This document shows positions 1-8,400 of a stretch of 64,000 nucleotides of DNA, one piece after another. The translations under genes were made by a program, and so were the position numbers. Origin of the DNA: Flavobacterium gilvum (GTDB lineage: Bacteria > Bacteroidota > Bacteroidia > Flavobacteriales > Flavobacteriaceae); assembly GCF_001761465.1 (NCBI RefSeq), contig NZ_CP017479.1:2976001-3040000 (forward strand). Direction: 5' to 3'. Position 1 is the first letter of the stretch; every line of letters begins with the position of its first letter. The notes beneath the pieces were generated by a model. The model made no database searches, had not been told where the DNA came from, and saw nothing but the letters and a program-made list of their open reading frames with translations.

Positions 1-415
1 TAACCAATTCAGGACTCAATTTTTGAATAAAAAATTCTTTTAAAAATGCCTCCTGTTCTTTGCTTACATTATTTTCATTAATAATAAAGATATTTTCTGT
101 CTTTAATTTTTTCTCAATATTACTTAGAATTCGTAAACTTTCAGACTGTTGCTGAATAACAATTTCCGTAATATCCTTTATTAATTGTTGAGTTGTAACT
201 CCACCAAAATATTTTTCTCCCGAAATACCGCTTAAACTTAACCTTCTGATAGCAGCAAAACGTACTCTGAAAAACTCGTCTAAATTATTTGAAAAAATCC
301 CTAAAAACCTTAATCTGTCTAACAATGGCACTGAATCATCGCCTGCCTCTTGCAATACCCGAGCATTGAAAGCCAACCAGCTTTTTTCTCTATCAATATA
401 TTTCTGTTCAAACAC
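1..415 (-). CDS. ppk1: Polyphosphate kinase 1, N-terminal fragment
   Basis: Partial gene: the 5' end lies at 415 and the rest runs off the left edge, leaving about 138 residues. I translated it by eye from the reverse strand. It shows the PPK1 N-terminal domain: a REKSWLAFNARVLQEA segment near residues 9-24, then LLDRLRFLGIFSNNLDEFF, both hallmarks of the family. PPK1 makes polyphosphate from ATP. The start is a GTG at 415, because an in-frame TAA lies just upstream, at the sixA stop. The GTG begins only 6 bases after that stop, so ppk1 and sixA are very probably co-transcribed. The catalytic histidine is outside the window. Confidence 0.88.
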   Translation of the reverse strand, partial: MFEQKYIDREKSWLAFNARVLQEAGDDSVPLLDRLRFLGIFSNNLDEFFRVRFAAIRRLSLSGISGEKYFGGVTTQQLIKDITEIVIQQQSESLRILSNIEKKLKTENIFIINENNVSKEQEAFLKEFFIQKLSPELV

Positions 416-421
416 GTTTAT

Positions 422-907
422 TTATTTTAAGTCTTTGGGGAATAGTGTTTTTTTTGTTTTTCCTTTGTTAATATCGTCCCAACTTTCAGTTTCAAATTCT
501 ATGTGAACGAACCCGGCCGTTGGAACATTATCTATGTAAACATCCCCAAATTTATTAACAAAATTTGTAATAGCCTCGTTATGTCCGAATATAATTATAC
601 TATCATAACCATTACTATATGATTTAATAACTTTTTCCAACTTTCTTTCATCAAATGTGTACAACTCATCCTTATATATTATGCTTTCCAAAGGGAAATT
701 AATATTTTGGGCAAAAATCATCGCAGTTTCAATAGCTCTTTCGGCTGTACTACTCCAAATGCAAAACGTTTTTGGCAAGTATTTAATAGCATGAGAAGAA
801 ATAAGATGAGCACTTTGCATGCCTTGTGAAGTCAATGGTCTGTCTTTATCATGCAAAGGCGCTTCCCAACTAGACTTTGCATGTCGAATTAAAATTAAAT
901 TTTTCAT
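422..907 (-). CDS. sixA: SixA-type histidine phosphatase (RHG family)
   Basis: A 161-residue histidine phosphatase of the phosphoglycerate-mutase-like superfamily. The N-terminal RHAKSSW motif supplies the phospho-acceptor His9, and the second active-site histidine is His109 in the IFGHNEA segment. Length and the short alpha/beta layout fit the SixA subgroup, which in E. coli dephosphorylates histidine phosphotransfer domains; the substrate here is unknown. It lies directly upstream of ppk1, with 6 bases between stop and start. That pairing suggests a role linked to phosphate or polyphosphate metabolism. No signal peptide is visible, so it is cytoplasmic. Confidence 0.85.
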   Translation of the reverse strand: MKNLILIRHAKSSWEAPLHDKDRPLTSQGMQSAHLISSHAIKYLPKTFCIWSSTAERAIETAMIFAQNINFPLESIIYKDELYTFDERKLEKVIKSYSNGYDSIIIFGHNEAITNFVNKFGDVYIDNVPTAGFVHIEFETESWDDINKGKTKKTLFPKDLK

Positions 908-1951
908 ACATAAGAATTATTTAGTTTAAAAAACAAAAAAAATCCCATAACAAACAATAACAAATTAAAAACCAATTAATTAGTTATTCAAACAGGATTA
1001 GGAGGTATTATATAATTGAATAAAAAAATCTTTTTAAGAACATACAATTTACAAAAAAAGTTTAGAACTTTTTGCTTTTTTAAAATTGATGCGATAATAT
1101 ATTTTCAATTTCGATTCCAAAATTCAAATAATACAGGATTCAGTTCATGATAATATAGTGTTGACAGATCTTATAATTGACATTAAACTTCAAAATTTGT
1201 CTGCAAATAGTGTTTTACAAATATTTAACAACCTTGTTTTTTATTAATATTTAGCAGTATCACATTTTTTTAAATCAAAAAAAATAAAAAATGAACTATT
1301 CATACAATAAAGAGTCTTTTCTTAAAGACAATTAAATTTGGTAGCTCATTTTATAAATCCTTTTATTCCAAAAAAACACAGCACATTTCACAAAAAATAA
1401 ATTTTCCAAGGTATTTTACTTATGTTTTTGGCTCTTCAACGAGTATTTAGGCTATTCAAAGACAATCAGATTGATTTATAAACATTCTTTATAATTTTGG
1501 TTTACAGATAATTCAAACTTTTTTATTTCCTAGACAAAATACTAAAGCGAATTATCACTTAAGTTACATAATTTAAGTTTTTATAATATTTTTTTGATTA
1601 TTTCCCAAATGATAATCAAAATAAACCTACTACAAAGATTATTATTGACTGATTGCAGTTTCAATTTTGACAAAACAAAATTTTAATTTGAGTTCACTCC
1701 CAAATCTGAATCAAATTAAAATTAAAACCTACTTCAGATAAGTTATTAACTGAGCCTAATTTCAGTAAATAATTTTAGACAAAGAGAATTTTATTTTGAT
1801 CTCATTCCAAAATCTGAATCAAACTAAAAAATACATTAAGATTAAGTAAAATAACATTTTATGAACCTTTATTTTAATTATTCATTTAATAAAATAATAT
1901 AATATGCGGAACACTTCCAATAAGAAATCGTTAAATTAAAACAATAAGAAT
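908..1951. other. Long AT-rich intergenic region
   Basis: About 1.04 kb lies between the divergent sixA and a small plus-strand ORF. It is strongly AT-rich, has no coding frame I would defend, and shows no tRNA or rRNA. Its one clear structure is the set of three diverged stem-loop units at 1588-1830, listed separately. Promoters for sixA (minus) and the adhesin region (plus) must lie in or near it, but I see no convincing TTG/TAnnTTTG pair. Confidence 0.7.
1588..1830. repeat. Three diverged stem-loop repeat units
   Basis: Three units about 95-108 bp apart each contain an inverted repeat whose loop carries a TCCCAAAT-like core (1603-1610, 1698-1705, and the variant near 1806-1813). Unit 2 has perfect arms, TTTTAATTTGA and TCAAATTAAAA (1681-1721). 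Unit 1 pairs TTTTTGATTAT with ATAATCAAAA. Unit 3 pairs TTTTGAT with ATCAAAC-type sequence. Units 1 and 2 also share a following AAACCTACT segment, and units 2 and 3 share AAATCTGAATCAAA. Arm pairing is kept while sequence drifts, which suggests a selected structure or old tandem duplication. Function unknown. Confidence 0.6.
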
Positions 1952-2224
1952 ATGGAGCCTAAAACTACTTTAAACCTATTAAAATATTTTTTTTCAAATA
2001 ATATTCAAAAGACAATTCAGTTCTTACTTTCTTCTTTTGAAAAAAAAGCATGGTTGGATACTTCTAACTCTTCTCGTCTATTACCAGTAGTAACCAATCC
2101 TTCAATGATTTTTGCTAAAGCTGTTTTTAAAATAAATACCACAAAAACAATTCAGCTCGAAGAAATCAAAAGTGCACCTCCAGAGATGAAATATTATTAT
2201 GCATTACACATAGCTAATGTATAA
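1952..2224 (+). CDS. Small hypothetical protein
   Basis: A 90-residue frame that I do not recognise. Its composition is plausible for a real protein (mixed hydrophobic and charged, with an FFSNNIQKTIQFLLSSFEKKAW amphipathic-looking stretch interrupted here only by description at residues 13-34). There is no signal peptide or transmembrane segment. It starts with ATG after an A-rich AAACAATAAGAAT leader, normal for Bacteroidota. It stands alone between the AT-rich region and the adhesin gene, 237 bp before the adhesin start. It could be a small regulator, an orphan gene, or a chance frame. Confidence 0.35.
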   Translation: MEPKTTLNLLKYFFSNNIQKTIQFLLSSFEKKAWLDTSNSSRLLPVVTNPSMIFAKAVFKINTTKTIQLEEIKSAPPEMKYYYALHIANV

Positions 2225-2461
2225 AGCATAATCCGTAAATATTCTTCAATACTTTTTATTGTAAAGAACTAAAGCTAGACTATAAGTAAAGTGCCTTAAC
2301 ATGCAATTAAATATTGAATTATTGTCAATAATACTTTTACATTTTTAGATTGTGTAACTGTGTAAAAAAGACCTATATAATCACTAATAACTTTAAGAGA
2401 AAATTAAGTGAAACCCCACATTTTAAAGAGTTCATTACAAGTTTATTTAATAATAAATATC

Positions 2462-5400
2462 ATGAAAAAAATTACTTCTATTCGAATTATAGTTTTTTTA
2501 ATACTGCTGTTTTCTACAACGATTGGCCATTCACAGTCACCAATTATGGCAAATCTTACCCCATCAAATTCTCCTGCTTGTCCACCTGCCGGTTGTACAG
2601 CTAACGATGTAAAAATTGGGGAAGTCTATATTGCGGACGCTTCTGGCAACAGACTAACTACCTGTACTTCTGGAAATCCCATTTCGGGACAATATTTATG
2701 GGTACGAATAACAGATGCAAGTTCAAAATATGGTCTCTATATGCAATTCAATATGTATAGAGGAACTCAAGAGATTGACCAAAATGGAAATCAAATTTCT
2801 GATGGAAATATAAATAAAATTACAGTTGGAGATAATCGCCAAATAATAGCTGGAAATTACAGAATGATGCCATTACCATCATATACTTGTGGTGATTTTT
2901 TAACATTAAAAAATATTTATTTGTCATGGCAAACCCCTCCGGGTGGTCAAGCTACAACTGTAACTCCAGAATGTGCTACTACAAGTAAATGTTCCGCAGA
3001 AAATTTACCCAACACGATAATTGTTAATACTCCTTTGGCTGTTAGTTTTTCAACAGTAAATGAATGTACAAGTGGTGCTTATCAACAAGTAACATTCACT
3101 AATACTTCCACTGGTGGAGATGGCACCTTAACTTATTTATGGAATTTTGGTGATGGAGCAAATCCATCAACTTCGACAGCAAGTGGAAATTCATCAACAC
3201 CAATTATAGTAACTTATTTAACAGGTGGGACAAAAAACATCACTTTGACAATTACTGATGCAGATGGCGATACAGCTATGCAATCAGGAACCGTCTCAGT
3301 TGGAACCTGTTGTACAATCGCTATTAATTCTATATCAAAAACCAATATAACATGTAATGGAAATTCCGATGGTACTGTTACAGCAACTAAAACGGGAGGA
3401 ATTGGAACTTTTTCTTATGATTTATTGTTTTCACCAACTTCAGGAGGAACTTTTTCTGCAACCGGTTTACCAACAAATGGTGATTCAACCGGAATTTACA
3501 CGGGTCTAGGTGTAGGATTTTATAAAGTAATTGTATCTGAAGCTAACGGATGTAATCAAACAAGTAGTGAAGTTCAAATTACTCAGCCAAATGCTATAGT
3601 GGTAAGCAACGTATCACAATCTACTATTGGTTGTAAAGGAGGTAATGCTACAGTAACAATTACTGCCACTGGTGGAACTGGTGCTTTGTCTTATACTTTT
3701 GACGGTGTGACCAACTCTACAGGAATATTTACCCATAAAGCGGGTACTTCTTTAACTTATAGCGTAACAGATGCTAATAGCTGTGCGGCTGCGACAGGGA
3801 CTTTTACAATTGTTGAGCCAAATGCTATAGTGGTAAGCAACGTTTCACAATCTACTATTGGTTGTAAAGGAGGTAATGCCACAGTAACAATTACTGCCGC
3901 TGGTGGAACTGGTGCTTTGTCTTATACTTTTGACGGTGTGACCAACTCTACAGGAATATTTACCCATAAAGCGGGTACTTCTTTAGCTTATAGCGTAACA
4001 GATGCTAATAGCTGTGCGGCTGCGACAGGGACTTTTACTATTGTTGAACCAAATGCTATAGTGGTAAGCAACGTTTCACAATCTACTATTGGTTGTAAAG
4101 GAGGTAATGCCACAGTAACAATTACTGCCGCTGGTGGAACTGGTGCTTTGTCTTATACTTTTGACGGCGTGACCAACTCTACAGGAATATTTACCCATAA
4201 AGCGGGTACTTCTTTAGCTTATAGCGTAACAGATGCTAATAACTGTGCGGCTGCGACAGGGAATTTTACAATTGTTGAACCAAATGCTATAGTGGTAAGC
4301 AACGTTTCACAATCTACTATTGGTTGTAAAGGAGGTAATGCCACAGTAACAATTACTGCCGCTGGTGGAACTGGTGCTTTGTCTTATACTTTTGACGGTG
4401 TGACCAACTCTACAGGAATATTTACCCATAAAGCGGGGACTTCTTTAGCTTATAGCGTAACAGATGCTAATAACTGTGCGGCTGCGACAGGGACTTTTAC
4501 AATTGTTGAGCCAAATGCTATAGTAGTAAGCAACGTATCACAATCAGCTATTGGTTGTAAAGGAGGTAATGCCACAGTAACAATTACGGCCACTGGTGGA
4601 ACTGGTGCTTTGTCTTATACTTTTGATGGTGTGACCAACTCTACAGGAATATTTACCCATAAAGCGGGTACTTCTTTAACTTATAGCGTAACAGATGCTA
4701 ATAACTGTGCGGCAGCAACAGGGACTTTTACAATTGTTGAGCCAAATGCTATAGTGGTAAGCAACGTATCACAATCTACTATTGGTTGTAAAGGAGGTAA
4801 TGCCACAGTAACAATTACTGCCACTGGTGGAACTGGTGCTTTGTCTTATACTTTTGACGGCGTGACCAACTCTACAGGAATATTTACCCATAATGCGGGT
4901 ACTTCTTTAACTTATAGCGTAACAGATGCTAATAACTGTGCGGCTGCGACAGGGACTTTTACAATTGTTGAACCAAATGCTATAGTGGTAAGCAACGTTT
5001 CACAATCTACTATTGGTTGTAAAGGAGGTGATGCCACAGTAACAATTACGGCCACTGGTGGAACTGGTGCTTTGTCTTATACTTTTGACGGTGTGACCAA
5101 CTCTACAGGAATATTTACCCATAAAGCGGGTACTTCTTTAGCTTATAGCGTAACAGATGCTAATAACTGTGCGGCTGCGACAGGGAATTTTACAATTGTT
5201 GAGCCAAATGCTATAGTGGTAAGCAACGTTTCACAATCTACTATTGGTTGTAAAGGAGGTAATGCCACAGTAACAATTACGGCCACTGGTGGAACTGGTG
5301 CTTTGTCTTATACTTTTGACGGTGTGACCAACTCTACAGGAATATTTACCCATAAAGCGGGTACTTCTTTAGCTTATAGCGTAACAGATGCTAATAACTG

Positions 5401-8400
5401 TGCGGCAGCAACAGGGACTTTTACAATTGTTGAACCAAATGCTATAGTAGTAAGCAACGTTTCACAATCAACTATTGATTGTAAAGGAGGTGATGCCACA
5501 GTAACAATTACTGCCACTGGTGGAACTGGTGCTTTGTCTTATACTTTTGACGGCGTGACCAACTCTACAGGAATATTTACCCATAAAGCGGGGACTTCTT
5601 TAGCTTATAGCGTAACAGATGCTAATAACTGTGCGGCTGCAACAGGGACTTTTACAATTGTTGAGCCAAATGCTATAGTGGTAAGCAACGTATCACAATC
5701 TACTATTGGTTGTAAAGGAGGTGATGCCACAGTAACAATTACTGCCACTGGTGGAACTGGTGCTTTGTCTTATACTTTTGACGGCGTGACCAACTCTACA
5801 GGAATATTTACCCATAAAGCGGGGACTTCTTTGGCTTATAGTGTAACAGATGCTAATAATTGTGCGGCTGCGACAGGGACTTTTACAATTGTTGAGCCAA
5901 ATGTTATAGTAGTAAGCAACGTTTCACAATCAACTATTGATTGTAAAGGAGGTGATGCCACAGTAACAATTATTGCCACTGGTGGAACTGGTGCTTTGTC
6001 TTATACTTTTGACGGCGTGACCAACTCTACAGGAATATTTACCCATAAAGCGGGGACTTCTTTAGCTTATAGCGTAACAGATGCTAATAACTGTGCGGCT
6101 GCAACAGGGACTTTTACAATTGTTGAGCCAAATGCTATAGTGGTAAGCAACGTTTCACAATCTACTATTGGTTGTAAAGGAGGTGATGCCACAGTAACAA
6201 TTACGGCCACTGGTGGAACTGGTGCTTTGTCTTATACTTTTGACGGTGTGACCAACTCTACAGGAATATTTCCCCATAAAGCGGGGACTTCTTTGGCTTA
6301 TAGTGTAACAGATGCTAATAATTGTGCGGCTGCGACAGGGACTTTTACAATTGTTGAGCCAAATGTTTTATTAGCTACTGTTGTAAAAACAGATGTTATT
6401 TGTAATGGTCAAAACAACGGAACTATAACAATAACAAGCCCTACTGGAGGCTACGGAACTTATGAATATCGTCTTAATTCTGGAAATTGGCAAGAAAGTG
6501 GAAACTTTACAGGCTTAGCTCCTGCAATCTACAGTGTTCAAATTAGAGATGCTGCTAATACAGCCTGTGAAATAACATTAGGTAGCCAAACAATTTCTGA
6601 ACCTGCTACTTTAACTTGCTCAATTGAAAAAAACAAAGCGGTATCATCTAATGGCTTAAGTGATGGAGAAGCTACTGTTACACCTGTTGGTGGAAATGGG
6701 GGGTATATTTACTTATGGGATAACGGTGAAACAACAGCAAAAGCAACAAAACTTAATGAAGGGCTTCACACTGTAACTATAACAGATTCCAAAGGATGTA
6801 CCACAACTTGTAGTGAAACTATCACTCAACCTGAAGTGTTATCCTGTGAAGTCAAACAAGATTCTCCTGTTAAATGTTTTGGAGACAGCAATGGTACAGC
6901 GACTGTTACTCCTAAAGGAGGTAATTTTGGTTATACTTATTTATGGGACAATGGAGAAACTACTGCAAAAGCAATTGCTTTAAATGTAGGTTCACATACA
7001 GTAACGGTTACAGATCAATTAGGATATAAAACAACTTGTAACATAACAATCGAACAACCTGAAGCCGTTTTAAGTGCAACAGCAGTAATAATTAACAACA
7101 ATAACTGTACAGCATGTAATAATGGCACCATTAATATAACAGTTATGGGAGGAACAGCTCCATACACTTATTTATGGTCTAACGGCTCAATAACAGAAGA
7201 TATTTCTAACCTTTCAAATGGTTCTTATTCTGTTGAAATTACTGATAGTAGAGGCTGTAAAGTAAGCTATCCTTTTGTAATTAGCGAATCAAGTATTAAT
7301 GTTACTAAAGACGGTACTTATGTAGATAGCAACCAAGATGGCATAACCAATCTTGGAGATGTAGTAACTTACAATTTTGTTGTTAAAAATACAGGAACTG
7401 TAGATCTTACCAACGTAACTATTAGTGATAACAATGCAACAATCTCAGGTGGGCCAATTGCTTCACTTGCTGTTGGAGCAACTGATTCTACCACATTTAC
7501 AGGATCTCATGTAATCACTCAGGCAGAAATTAATGCCGGACTAATTTATAATTTAGCTAATGTTACAGCCAAAGATCCCGAAGAAAAAACTGTAACCGAC
7601 ACTTCTTCAGATCCTACACCTTGTACTTCTTGTCCAAAAGATTCAGAATGTCCAGATTGTACTATTACCCAACTTAATCAAACACCTGGATTAACTGTTA
7701 TTAAAACAGCAACGACAACTAGTTTTAGCAAAGTTGGAGATATAATTAATTATACTATAACAGTTAAAAACTCAGGTAACGTAACATTAAATAACATAAC
7801 AGTAAAAGACCCACTTACAGGATTAGATACACTTATTGCTATTTTGATTCCTGGTGCAACTTCAGATTACACTCAAAGTTATACTATAACTCAGGATGAT
7901 TTGAATAAAGGTTCTGTTACCAATGTTGCCAAAGCGGATGGATTTAAACCAAATGAAACTCCAATAAGCGCTACAGATGATGAGATTGTTAATGAAAAGG
8001 CAAATCCTATCGATGCTGTTAACGACAATGCAGGAACTGTTGTAGGTGTGAATGTAACTACGCCAAACGTAATCAACGTATTTACTAATGACACGCTAAA
8101 TGGATTGGCTGTAAATCCAGCCGATGTAAATTTAACAACTGTTACACCAAATCCGTTCTTAAAAATGAATGATGATGGCTCTATCGACGTATTGCCAAAC
8201 GCTCCTGCAGGTGTACAAACAATGGTTTATAAAATTTGTGAAAAATTAAATAACACCAATTGTGATTCTGCTACAGTAACTGTAAATATTGAAGCTCCAA
8301 GTATGACTGTAAACGGAGAAAGTATCTGTATCAATGATGTACCTTATTTCAGCTATACAACTTCAGCCAATAACTTCACTCCGTTAAATGGATTGACAAT

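Noticed and set aside
2408..2461. Upstream ATG for the adhesin gene at 2408
   Set aside because: It adds 18 residues without a signal-like character in front of a clean signal peptide that starts at 2462.
2350..2604. 84-codon plus-strand frame at the adhesin start
   Set aside because: It overlaps the signal-peptide region of the adhesin in another frame and has no recognisable content.
3590..6361. Regularly spaced repeats resembling a CRISPR array
   Set aside because: The unit is 231 bp with no spacers, lies in frame inside a coding sequence and encodes protein repeats.
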